This document shows positions 32,327 to 45,743 of a DNA stretch of 64,000 nt, piece by piece (positions within the stretch are counted from its first letter, which is position 1; every line of letters starts with the position of its first letter). The notes beneath the pieces are model-generated. The model saw nothing but the letters and a program-made list of their open reading frames with translations, made no database searches and was not told the DNA's origin. Source of the stretch: Oreohelix idahoensis (Eukaryota > Mollusca > Gastropoda > Stylommatophora > Oreohelicidae). A program made the position numbers and the translations under genes. The stretch is taken from assembly GCA_024509875.1 (NCBI GenBank), contig JAMPIV010012447.1, positions 420,501 through 484,500 of the forward strand. The letters are read 5' to 3'.

Positions 32327-32545
32327 ATGAATGGAATTCAAGAAGGTAATGTGTTGGTATCAATGGCGCACACTTTTTTGGACCCCCACTCTATACCTTT
32401 TAGTATAACCTTATTGTCATTAAATATAAACGGATTAACAAATAAACTAAACTCTCTGGTAAAGCTAATTAAAAAATACCAACCTGATTTTTTTTTTTTT
32501 TTTTTTTTGCAAGAAACTAGGGTTGTCTCAGTCTTCCGGGCTGTC
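32327..32545 (+). pseudogene. Tx1-like ORF2, first ~70 codons
   Basis: Starts MNGIQEGNVLVSMAHTF and reaches LLSLNINGLTNKL and LQETRVVSVFR, the beginning of the endonuclease domain. A run of about 20 T replaces the shorter T tract of copy A. Nothing of the LINE is seen after this point, so the fragment has no function. Confidence 0.8.
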
Positions 32546-32559
32546 ACATATATATGTAA

Positions 32560-35835
<3,276 letters not shown>

Positions 35836-35876
35836 ACTTGTACTTATCGTAACCAACTTGACAATCACTTACCCCC

Positions 35877-35892
35877 GGCTCTTTTGAGGGCC
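35877..35892 (+). terminator. Histone 3' stem-loop, mutated
   Basis: GGCTCTTTTGAGGGCC lies 42 bp after the pseudogene stop. It matches the metazoan histone mRNA stem-loop (six-base stem, four-base loop) with a G-U pair and an altered loop end. A purine-rich run (about 35896-35920) follows where the histone downstream element would be. Its presence shows the copy came from a replication-dependent histone locus. Confidence 0.85.
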
Positions 35893-35925
35893 CCAAAAAA
35901 TAGAAGAAAAAAAAAAACAAAATCA

Positions 35926-36040
35926 GCTCGGCTGATGTGTTGTTGCAGATCAAAGCAAGGGCCGAGATCAAACAAATTTACACAGTTGTCATAAATTGAA
36001 TGTAAATCTCTGTCACTTTTAGCTGAGTGTTCAGCCTGTG
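35926..36040. repeat. Possible diverged relative of the U2-headed monomers
   Basis: AGATCAAAGCAAGGGCCGAG followed by ATCAAACAAATTTACACA resembles the monomer order 'AGATCAAAG...GGGCCGGGATCACACACAATTTACACA' near 23695. The remainder is weakly similar. Listed only as a possibility. Confidence 0.3.
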
Positions 36041-36189
36041 TCTTATTCTCTGTTTAGTCTCCTACCATTTTTCTTTGTAATAGCTCAAACAAGCTCTATT
36101 TCTGGTGTAAGTCATGTCACTATTACGCTAAATTCCAACCCTTGCATGTGTGCATCAGCACCAAGCTAAATGTCTTTTCATATAAATAG

Positions 36190-36190
36190 G

Positions 36191-36264
<74 letters not shown>
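36190..36264. repeat. (TAGA)n microsatellite
   Basis: A tetranucleotide array of about 18 units, ending GATAATG. Confidence 0.97.
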
Positions 36265-36266
<2 letters not shown>

Positions 36267-36834
36267 GTACGAGAGAGACATGTAACTTATAATTCATCAT
36301 CATCATTGTCCTATGCTCTACTTACAGAACATAGAACCACCACTGCGGCTGGTCCCCGTGCAGGAAGCAGGCACCAAACATTTCATATGCACTTGCATCA
36401 GTGGTTTATGTCACATATTATTGTACACGTTGAGGATGCTAGCCACATGTACAACATTATATTAGTCGCCTAGTATATGTTTGAAAGTGCAGTAGTTCTA
36501 CTGTATGTCTGTGAATCATTTATGCAGACTTACTGGAAGTTCACCAGATACATTGGTGGCACCATGCTCCCATTAGGAGCGAACAAGAAAATGGTGATTA
36601 ATGATGACAAGCGTCTTCCACGGAGTCTTTGTTCAATAAGATTAGATAAAGAAGAAAATCCCAGGCCTGTGAATTGTCTTTATTTGTCAACAAGATTATT
36701 CAGATTAGCCGAATGTCGTTTCTGCTTTCCGGCACGATCCAGTAGTCGACTCGATTAGCATTAACGGCTTTGGCTATTCTTCATTAGCCTCGTGAAATGG
36801 GTACCAGAGCAACTCTAAGAAGGTTAAGGCGGCC
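36265..36834. other. Noncoding, nothing recognised
   Basis: A short frame near 36477-36758 has no domain features. I found no repeat partner. Confidence 0.3.
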
Positions 36835-36960
36835 GGCGTGATGCAGACCACATCACCACTAGTGTGCCGATGGTTAAAAAAAATATGGGCCTAACAACAT
36901 ATTCCCAATATGCCTCAATGGGCGTGTAACGGGATCCTTTACCTTTTTTAATATGCCAGA
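36835..36960 (-). repeat. Dispersed repeat R3, minus copy
   Basis: Reverse complement of 12385-12500: GGATCCCGTTACACGCCCAT, TGAGGCATATTGGGAATATG, TGTTAGGCCCATA, GTGGTGATGTGGTCTGCATC. Both copies begin at the same point, suggesting a defined repeat end near the GGATCC. Confidence 0.6.
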
Positions 36961-37118
36961 CAAGAGAAATCATCTTAAAGCAAGGGAAGGAGTTAAAAGA
37001 TGCTTGAAGTATGTTTACGATGTACACATGATTGGGTTATACAGAAAGACTGAAATCAGAATGCAACACGACAGTAGTAATATGCAAATGTACCCTAATG
37101 TTGTAAGCATTCTACGTC

Positions 37119-37370
37119 GTTCACCCTCAGACGTCAACTTGAATATGTTCACCCTCAGACGTCAACTTGAATATGTTCACCCTCAGACGTCAACTTGAAT
37201 ATGTTCACCTTCAGACGTCAACTTGAATATGTTCACCTTCAGACGTCAACTTGAATATCTTCACCTTCAGACGTCAACTTGAATATGTTCACCTTCAGAC
37301 GTCAACTTGAATATGTTCACCTTCAGACGTCAACTTGAATATGTTCACCTTCAGACGCCAACTTGAATAT
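37119..37370. repeat. 28-bp minisatellite, 9 copies
   Basis: Units of 28 bp beginning GTTCACC(C/T)TCAGACGTCA and ending CTTGAATAT, with very few differences (C/T at one position, one ATCTTC variant, one GCC). It directly abuts the C-terminal end of a LINE remnant. Confidence 0.96.
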
Positions 37371-37375
37371 GTTCA

Positions 37376-38345
37376 AAGACAGCAGTGGTCAGCTTGAGGC
37401 TGTTGATATCTCTGTAAGAGGTTTTTTTCAGAAATGGTATTAGTGATGGCCATATGCGCTTTCACTGTTCCTCATATGTTGGGCACCTTTAAAGTAGATG
37501 TTCAGCAGTTATTTTATCGGTGCTACAGTTACACTCATCAGTAGTTCACATCTTTAACTTGTTGATTAGGGACCTAAGACGCGTCAACAGTGAGGAATGC
37601 AGTCAGCGACCCATAACTAGACTGCTTGCGTCAGGGTCAGAGAACCAGAGCTGACCAAGACCCTACTCCACCTCCAAGTGGTGGTCCTGGAAACAGGCTG
37701 CATCGCTGCAGTCTGGCTGAGTTAGTAGGGATCGAAGAGGGAAGGCTAACCCGGTCCCAAAAATGCCGTGCTGAAGTCGGATGTGTCGGCCGAAAGGCGC
37801 AAATATCGCAGCTTTGCTGTAAACGGACACAACGCAACCAACGTCCTTTTCGGGACGAACGAATAAGAAGTATCCTAATCTATTGTGACCTGTGCGATGT
37901 CTGAATATTATCACTTGTTCACTTCTGCTGAGCTAGTAATATGCATCATTTGTGTGTGTATGTGTGCGTGCGTGCGTGTGTGCGTGCGTGCGTGTGTGTG
38001 TGTTTGTGTGTGTGTATATAGCCTGGACACCCTGCTTCCCACTTTTCTCCTGTATCTGCGCCTGATAAAATTCTTGGTCTCTTCATAAGTTATCCTTGTA
38101 CCAAGTTGAGGTAACTTTCCCTCTTCCTTTGTCAATATGTCAGTCTCTTCATTTTCGGGGATGTTGCAGTGAAAAAGGATCCACTGTATCACAACTCTTG
38201 AATTGCTGACACAGTTTGTGAAGTGTTACTCTTAGTTCATTGCAATTATTGACAGCGCATCTGAGAAAATAGCTACTTGTCTGTCATTAGGACTTCTGCT
38301 CAGTTTTAAGGCCACTGCCTCTGCTTTTAAGTTACTTGAGAAATT
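37376..38345 (-). pseudogene. LINE remnant: RNase H and C-terminal zinc finger
   Basis: On the minus strand, decayed frames read as an RNase H end (VIQWILFHCNIPENEETDIL, KLPQLGTRITYEETKNFIRR, 38020-38190), then after a GT array a C-terminal region (FRHRTGHNRLGYFLF, 37880-37914) and a zinc-finger-like CNCSTDKITAEHLL followed by RCPTYEEQ and RIWPSLIPFL (37400-37520). This order is typical of the Jockey/I superfamily. Upstream RT is not visible. It does not match the I-like LINE at 5 kb closely, so it is another family. Confidence 0.7.
37953..38018. repeat. (GT)n microsatellite
   Basis: Mixed GTGTGC and GTGTGT run interrupting the LINE remnant. Confidence 0.93.
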
Positions 38346-39994
38346 TTTTGTTGCGACTGACAGCTTTTTGTGTGTGTGTGCTGTTGCATAAGCTCAGAAA
38401 GATTACTCCACCTGTGACAAACCGTCTGCACATGCTCTTTTGTGTGATCTCTCACACCTTCAGCCCTCCGGCAGTATCCTTTCTTTTTCTTAATTGTTCT
38501 CACTCATCGCTTTTATTGGCATAAATCATGCCTTTTCATTTGTATTTTCACTATTTTGCTTTATGCTGGACATAGCATGGTGAGGTCTCTAACACGCCAC
38601 TCCCCTATGGCAGTATTTGCTACGGGAGTAATTCTTATCTTATTGTGTCGCATTCACGCTTCATGAAGACGTGTTAAGTTACGCCAGGTTATTACACGGT
38701 CAGCAACAGTATTTTATCACAATATCGGTCTGACCATCTTTTCAAGCGACGAGGCGTGTTTATTCAAGGAGTGTTGAATAGATCCAGATTTGTTTGTCTG
38801 GCGAAACACATGATAACCGGTGCACGTGGCGGAACTTATGACATAAGCGCTTCCGGGTCATCCTTGCTACACCAACATTACCGTCTGTGTGACACATGTG
38901 GGCAGACAAGATTGATATAATCGCTTCCGGTCACTTGGTTAAAAGTAATCATGGATGTATTACATTTTAGACAATATGAGTCTACAAATGTGTTTGTGAG
39001 AGTGTATGCAAGACATCATATTACCATATATCCGAGCACGGATTTTGTGGGACCGGGTTTGCCTTCCCTCTTACATCCCTACTCTCTCAGCCAGACTGCA
39101 GTGAACGGAGTCAGAAAAGGGAATCTATTGTAGAATTACAGCATCCCATACGCGTGTAAGAGAACGATTCATCTCTTTTATTCATCTGAGCAAACAAGTC
39201 TGTTGCCAGGATTGGCTTATTGGTGGTACCAGCAGAAAGTACTATCTCTGGAACCAAGTGAATGTAGAAGTGGACTGACGTTTTGGGAGACGCCATCATA
39301 AGAGGGTCTTATAGACAGACGCAGAACCAACTTAGCCGTTATTCCTTGAACGTTCTGGGAACGTGCGGCGCCTGAACTTTGATCAGAGATGAGCGAGAGC
39401 AGAGTGAAAGGAACTGACCCAGCGGGAGAAGAAACTACCATTGGCAGCTAAGTGAAAATATCCGCTGCCAAAAGTGACCTCCTTTATTCAGTTAAATCCC
39501 ATCCAAGTGATGAAACCTTTTCCATAACTATTCAAATTATTTTCCAACTGTTAAACTTAAAGTGATTATTAAATTTTGTTATTTGTAATGTTACAAATTT
39601 AACTTCGATTCAATCCTTTTAAAAGAACTACATGTTTGTCTCAGTCAAAGTTACTGTTGCTGGATGTTTTTTATGCTGTCACTTCTGTTGGTGTATATGT
39701 GGGGGTTGTATGGAAAGATAGTGCTACTGTCTGGCACAGCTGACAATGTTGACGTCAGCAAGGTCGAGCTTACTGTTAGTGGCCGACAGGTGTGTAAATG
39801 TAATGGGCGAATGTCGTGAGTTCTTTAAATTCGTATATCTCTGTTGTCACCCACACAACAGTAACGTTGGGTCAGAAAATAGACCAACTAGTTTTCAACT
39901 TATACACAGTTTATTTACGACAGTAACGTTGACATCATGGATAACAGATCACAGCAAATCACAAGGTATCGTAGTAAGTAAATCCATAGATACA
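38346..39994. other. Noncoding, mostly unrecognised
   Basis: Apart from the 38583-38640 motif shared with 13793-13860 and a duplicated CAGTAACGTTG (39858 and 39920), I see no repeat or domain. No open frame exceeds background. Confidence 0.3.
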
Positions 39995-40335
39995 TTGAGT
40001 GCAACACCAGCAACTCATCATAAATCGACATAGCATACAATTCGTCAGAACGTTGAGTGCATCACCATCAACTCATCATAAATCGACATAGCATACAATC
40101 CGTCAGAACGTTGAGTGCATCACCAGCAACTCATCATAAATGGTAATAATATATAATCCGTCAGAAATTGGTTGCATATACAGCAACTCATCATACATGG
40201 TGAGAGTAAATATAATCCATCAGAAATTGGTTGCATACACAACAACTCATCATACATGGTAATAACAGGAAAAATCCATCAGAAAAAGGGTTGCATAAAC
40301 AGCAACTCATTGTACATTGCATTAGCAAATATCCT
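39995..40335. repeat. 58-bp minisatellite, about 6 copies
   Basis: TTGAGTGCA.CACCA.CAACTC begins at 39995, 40053 and 40111 (58-bp steps). Three more diverged units carry TTGGTTGCATA and AGCAACTCATCATACATGG. Each unit ends with ATCC(G/A)TCAGAA. Confidence 0.9.
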
Positions 40336-41180
40336 CCATAGGAATATGAATCATATCAAATCTCTGTCATCCAAAAACACTCTGGACACACTAGCGAGAC
40401 TATAAAAACCCTCTCGAAGCTCTGCCAGATACCTAATGACCGAGATTATAGTTTCTCAATACAACTCAGTCAATCTTCACTCAAGCGCGAACTAACAGCT
40501 TGAGATGTGAGCTCAGCTCACCCGTATCTCTGCCCCAACTATTCAGAACATTTGAACACTTTCTTTATGTTTAAAAAAAACTAACACATACTCAGTTGAG
40601 CTATGTTCAAAAATATAGTGTACAGAGCACCCAAGTAAAAAATCATCTCCTAACTTTAAACGTGCTTACTAGCGTGTCTATAAAAAATCAGACCCGTACG
40701 TAAGAATCCCAAACACTTAACTCCCACTCGAAAACATGACTTAACAGTTAATAAACACACACTTTAAACAGAGCTATATATATATTATAATAAAAAATTC
40801 CACTGATTAACTCAGCGGTGGGGGCTTAACGAGCTAGAATAAACCATTGCTTGATTCTTCATAAAAGTTGTCGGCAGATTACAGAATTAACGGGCTTAGC
40901 GACAGCCAGCACCGTCACACCACCATCATCGTCTATCGCATTTGTTGCTAATCAATCTGTGTATGCATAAATCCAAGTGTTTCTTGGGTAATGTTTCTCT
41001 ACGTATTTTGTGGTTAGGACTCTTCTTTCTGTTTCATTCTGGCTGTTCTTTCTCTCAAAACCTGGAATGTTTTCTATCATTTCAGGGAAGCGTTCAATGA
41101 TTACATTGCATACAAAGAAGCAACAGATAACTACAACACTGTGATGGAGGAATATTAAGTGATTTGGTTTTAAGGACCAT
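40336..41180. other. Noncoding, nothing recognised
   Basis: AT-rich; no domain or repeat partner seen. Confidence 0.3.
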
Positions 41181-41189
41181 CCTCAGTGC

Positions 41190-41637
41190 ACACGTACAAC
41201 TCCATCAGTGCTCCAATTTCCTCCCTTAGATTACACAAGGAGGATCTCAGAACAGTGCACGAACTCCGTAGCACCGGCGAGTATCCCCAATGTGTGCATA
41301 CAGGAATAACACATTCTGTAAATATTTTTGTGGTGGATAGGTTTCCTTTTTTTGTTAATTTTGCCGGGCAGCGGCCTTATGACCTACTATTTACGATTTC
41401 GAATTGCAGAGGGATTTTTAACGTGCTCAACTTGCACACGGAACATCCTATTTTTTGCCCTTATCCGAGAAGGCTAGGCATCCATCTCACTACACAGGAG
41501 ATCAGGAGGGAGCATGACATTATTAGGACCCATTGGTTTCGAAAACAATGTCCATCAAGAATATTCTCTGTACTGGGAACCGAACCCAATACCTTTAGAA
41601 TTAGAGGCGGAAGCTATACCTCTTAGCCACCCCGACC
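41190..41637 (-). mobile_element. tRNA-headed SINE, antisense
   Basis: On the minus strand the head (about 41637 to 41566) reads like a degenerate tRNA: GTCGGGGTGGCTAAGAGG (A-box region) and GGGTTCGGTTCCCAG (B-box region near 41575-41587), spaced as for an internal Pol III promoter. The body runs towards 41190 and includes a block around CGGATAAGGGC and GAGCACGTTAAAAATCCC. No LINE-like tail is obvious. A SINE is the best reading; a real tRNA is excluded by the poor stems. Confidence 0.6.
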
Positions 41638-41749
41638 CGCATATATTAGGTGCAAGTAATACAGTTAACGATCTGTTTTTTAAAACAGAACTCCGTCGGT
41701 AATATTTTATGTGACGGGCCAAATAGCACTGCATTTCCAAGGTACACTG

Positions 41750-41811
41750 GTTGGTTGTTATGTGACGTGTGTGAGTACACAACACACAATACCCTTTAGC
41801 TCCCCAAGGAG
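41750..41811 (-). mobile_element. 3' end of the antisense LINE that hosts element P
   Basis: The wording CTCCCCAAGGAG just before CATAG matches TCCCATTAAGGAGCATAGGC in the related remnant at 12068. The sequence continues at 62983 on the other side of element P. This is the outer flank interrupted by P. Confidence 0.6.
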
Positions 41812-41816
41812 CATAG
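41812..41816. other. Target-site duplication of element P, left
   Basis: CATAG immediately precedes the TGTTACAC start of the left LTR and recurs at 62978-62982 immediately after the right LTR end CAACA. Confidence 0.85.
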
Positions 41817-43133
41817 TGTTACACATAAGAATTATGCAACGTTAACAGTGTACGCTAATTTTTCCTTATGCAAGGGATAGAACTCGGGAAATGAACTCAC
41901 TGTTTTACTTTGTGTAGTTATCTTTCGTGTGACCGAAGGTTGCCGGTATAATGTCATACCGATCTCGGTTCATGTCCTTTTAAGGAGCGTACAGGTCTAC
42001 TTTTCTTAGAAGTGGTTGGCAACCTGCAATGTCGCTATTTCTTTCCTTATAAGGCTCGATTTTATATGTCGTTCTCAGTATAGAATCATAGCTACGTACT
42101 TTTCTGAATTGTTCTCACGGGAATGGTTCTCTGCGCAATTCTGTCTTTTGGTTGTAGATTGAACAAGCTTCCGCCCAGAGTAGTTTGTGGCAGAACTCGG
42201 TCGAGATATGATCTGTGTCGGGGCATGATAGGCTCTTGTGTCCCCGAGTGTTCTTTCATCATGGGAAAGGACCTTCTGTGATTTTGATGGCACGTTTATT
42301 CATATTAATCCCAGGTGTGTAATTCTAACGTCTGGAGACGGTTGGAATTGTGGTGTTTTTCGAACATAAAGGTAAAACTGCTCTTCCTATTTTGTCCTGT
42401 AGTCTGTGAGGTTAGACACCATTGTTCGACTCGTTTCGCACTGTCAGGCGGGGAGAGACTTTATTACTAGAAGCACACCAGATATCTCGATGCCTAATAT
42501 ATCTATGGTTCAGGCTACTTATGCCTACAGAACAATTAATATTATGTTCCACGAACTTCGTTATGCCAGCGAAGACGCCTTTACGAAGGTTAGACTTATA
42601 AAATATGTCCACAGAAGGTCAACGTGAACTGAGTTCATAGTCCGCCATGCTCGTGCGGCTGGTACTTAAACATGCCTACATATCTACTTGTATCAGGAAA
42701 GAGTTAATTAACTCGCATATTTTTGATGAATAAGCTGAATCTGCTGAAGCTATCATATCCACGAGATCAGCTTATTGGAATGCTCATTTATTGAGGGAAC
42801 CTTACCTTATACTGATTGATATGATTTACATTGCTTGTGATTGATCGTCAATGTCATCGTAACTATTGTGGCGTCTCAATAAATGTTTGGAAACGTAACC
42901 AGCTGTTACCAGATTAATTGACTTCCACGTCATGTGTTTACGTGACGTCCTGTGTGGACTGTCCTGCTAACTGTTCAGCTACACACGTACAACATGTATA
43001 CACAAACCAGACCAAAGACACCATATTACTACGCCTCCATCATCTCTGGTGTCTGAGGGTGATACTCTACACTTCAAGTGCCAGTATTTGAATACATCTA
43101 CATCTTCTACAACAAAGACATCACCTCTCAACA
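41817..43133 (+). repeat. 5' LTR of element P
   Basis: 1,317 bp, starting TGTTACAC and ending CTCTCAACA. From 42004 on it matches 61843-62977 with about five substitutions and one 5-bp insertion that I can see. TATAAA at 42597 and AATAAA at 42878 are plausible promoter and polyadenylation signals, spaced about 280 bp. The short frames inside it are not genes. Confidence 0.88.
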
Positions 43134-43135
43134 TT

Positions 43136-43153
43136 TGGTGGCCATAAGCTGGT
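43136..43153 (+). promoter_or_regulatory. Candidate primer-binding site of element P
   Basis: TGGTGGCCATAAGCTGG starts two bases after the 5' LTR. A TGG at this place is the complement of a tRNA CCA end. Element M has TGGTGGACCAGC in the same position, which supports function. The tRNA was not identified. Confidence 0.55.
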
Positions 43154-43752
43154 TTGGTCTGGTGCCAGCATACACGGGGTCCCTTACCCGCTACATTCTA
43201 CATCTACATACAGAATCCTGAGACTACTCGGCGTTGCCCGGTATCTTTTGGACTTAAAATTTTTGCTAAGCCTGATTCAAGAAAATGACAATACCCGGCG
43301 TTGCGACATACGTTGCCGGTTGAATCAAGTTGCTACTTTTCTATGAGAAAGTCAAGTGCCGGTACTTACGAGTTCTTGTATTGAGAAGGACAAGTTCCGT
43401 ATTAAATCAAGTTGCTATTGTTGGATAAGAAGGCCAAGTACCGTAACAACTCTTCTTGTACGATTATCAGAAGCTCAATTTCTACTATCGTCCTGGCAGT
43501 TACCACGCAAGATCAACATGTCCGATCAACGTTGGATCTTCTGTCCATAGAATGCTGATCTTCACATGTTCTTTGCTCTGCTGACGTTTGGTTGTCCATA
43601 AGTTAAGTGGCCTGTTTTATTTGTGAACTGTGCCCTTATACTTCTACTGAGCCTTCTGTTTCTTCACATTCTTTTCTCATATTGTTATATGTTATATGTT
43701 TATATGTTATTTGTATATTTATATATTTACATCTCAGTGGGTTTTCGGTTGG

Positions 43753-43757
43753 GCGGT
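43753..43757. other. Target-site duplication of element M, left
   Basis: GCGGT precedes the TGATAAAG LTR terminus. The same five bases follow the right LTR at 53303-53307. Confidence 0.9.
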
Positions 43758-45260
43758 TGATAAAGTCTCTAGTGATAACTCTATATTCTTTGCTCATCAT
43801 CAGTTGATAAATATAAGCTCACTAGAACATCACCAGAGCTACATGCTGTGTTGTTGTGTTGCTTGTGGTTTGAGTATGGAATGTCAACTCGACCTACGCA
43901 GTGGTGTGTAGACATAGATTGTGAGTATAATATGCGAATGATAAGAAGAGTTCGTGGTGTTGACAAATGGTCTTTTTCTCACACTCATGTATGGCTGGAA
44001 GTCATCGACACCAACGACTGTGTACCTTTGCTACAGTTTAATTGGACGTACACACTCGACAGCACGAATAGTGACAAATCACAGGTTGGCATAATACATC
44101 ATAGTACAGTGGATAAATGGTCTTGCAATGATACATGGGCACTCATGTAGAATAATAGCATAATGGACTGTCAGTAGACAAGCACTCAGTATTGCCCATA
44201 TATATATATATATCATCTGAGTTTACTGACAAAGCACGTCAGATTATAAACAACATTCAAGATGGCTTCTAGACCTAATCTCGTCTAGCGAAGATTCCTT
44301 GAAATAATATTCAACACATATTTTTCATATAATCATATTGAACCGCTAGTACTGGGTTCTCATGTGTAGCAGTGATCTCTGGACTCATCAAGCGATAATA
44401 CGGGGTATCCCTTTCTCTTCTTGAAAGTCACAAAATATTTGGATACAAGATGGCTTCTCTCGTGAGCTGTCACTCACGTTTGGATACAGATAATGAATCT
44501 GTATTAAAGTTAGTCATTCATTAAATGTTCTCATAGCTCTGTAGATTCTATCATGATACAATTGACTTCATCATACAAGATATAGTGCTGCTAGGAGTGA
44601 ATGTCATCTTCATCTAGTTAAATATATTCTCTCAGACGTACAAATCGTGCCTATCGAAAAACGGTGGCTTCGTAAGAGAGTTCATAAGGAGAATCTTTTG
44701 TTACCTTGGTATCAGAAATATGATTCTGCCATTCCTTGGCAATAAGAATAAACACTGGGGTAAAGCATACACGATAGGTCTAGACGACTATCACTTTCCC
44801 CATAAATACTGAGATCACTTTTTCCGGCGACAAGCCGCTACACAAAAATCACAGCCCCATCAGGACGAAGCCAAATCACACCTCTCTAGCGACACATCCG
44901 CCGAACAGCCCTTTGACCTTTCTAACGACAAAAGACCATATAGTTCGACTTAGATATGTAAAGATATACAGATATAAGACAGACTCGTCCTACCCAGACA
45001 AACAATACACATAAATTCAGGCCATAGATACACTGAAGCAAGAACAACCTATTTCTACCCAAACAAAGAATAAATCGCAGTAAAACTGGATTCATCCGCG
45101 GAGTTCGATTGAAAGTGACGACACTCCTTTCAAGGGAAGTAACTCAATAATGACTTTTCCTTAAGCACTAAAAAGTATCTATTTTGTTTACAAAATATTT
45201 GCGAACATAACAAGCATACAAATGTATTATATTGTAAGATATCAAAGACTGCACGTAACA
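43758..45260 (-). repeat. 3' LTR of element M
   Basis: 1,503 bp. On the minus strand it begins TGTTACGTGC and ends CTTTATCA. It is nearly identical to 51770-53302, the main difference being a shorter TA run (44200-44213). Like P's LTR it begins TGTTAC. Confidence 0.92.
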
Positions 45261-45290
45261 GTCTTACCACACCTCCCGGGAAAAAAAAAA
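45261..45290 (-). promoter_or_regulatory. Candidate polypurine tract of element M
   Basis: On the minus strand, GGGAGGTGTGGTAAGAC directly precedes the 3' LTR. Purine content is high but not continuous. The position is right for plus-strand priming; the call rests mainly on location. Confidence 0.45.
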
Positions 45291-45743
45291 ATGGAACTTT
45301 TTTTTTTTTTTGAAATACATCTAGGAGCAATGTACAATAGGCTCACAACGCATGAATAATGCGCAGATGAAAATATCAGGAATAAATATAACGCCTAATA
45401 TGAGGCTAAGTCGACTTATGGAGCGACTGGTGAGAATGTATCTCATAAACTGAGAGAAATTATTTCTCTACAAGTAAATTTTTCCAGGAAGGTGTCATCA
45501 AAGTATAATACAATTCTGGCAATTACACAATGCCTAAAAAATTTCATACCATAATTTCGTATTAGATATCTTAAATTTATGATTTATGAAGAAAAATCAT
45601 CAAAGCACAGCGGTGAATAAACATCAATGAACCGCTAAGTAGTGATACAATCATTATATTATTAAATTACAAATGTGTATCTATCTTGATATAGAAAGGA
45701 ACTATTATAAACTAGACATATCAAGAAGTCTAAGACCTAATAG

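Larger units (their letters stand above)
30981..32545 (+). mobile_element. Tx1-like LINE, copy B: 5' region and ORF2 start only
   Basis: Parallels 20838-21260 and then 23674-24480: TTCTTCTTGAAATTCG, TACGCCAACAGCAGTAGTGA, AGTATTAAAGTTATGATTAC and CATAGTTTCAAAAGACACTG precede the U2-headed monomers. The DDE transposon of copy A is absent. Coding sequence starts at ATG 32327, runs into a T homopolymer (about 32488-32508), then stops matching copy A after CTTCCGGGC at 32540. A LINE that keeps its 5' end and loses its 3' end is unusual, so later deletion or insertion (repeat R2 follows) is the likely cause. Confidence 0.72.

Noticed and set aside
37119..37370. CRISPR-like array
   Set aside because: The units are directly contiguous without variable spacers, and the context is animal transposons. 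The same holds for the arrays at 668 and 39995.
41566..41637. Genuine tRNA gene
   Set aside because: A- and B-box-like wording is present, but the acceptor and anticodon stems do not pair and a SINE-like body follows.
43848..44150. 100-codon frame present identically at 43848 and 51860
   Set aside because: It lies inside the two LTRs of element M, is duplicated for that reason, and shows no domain.
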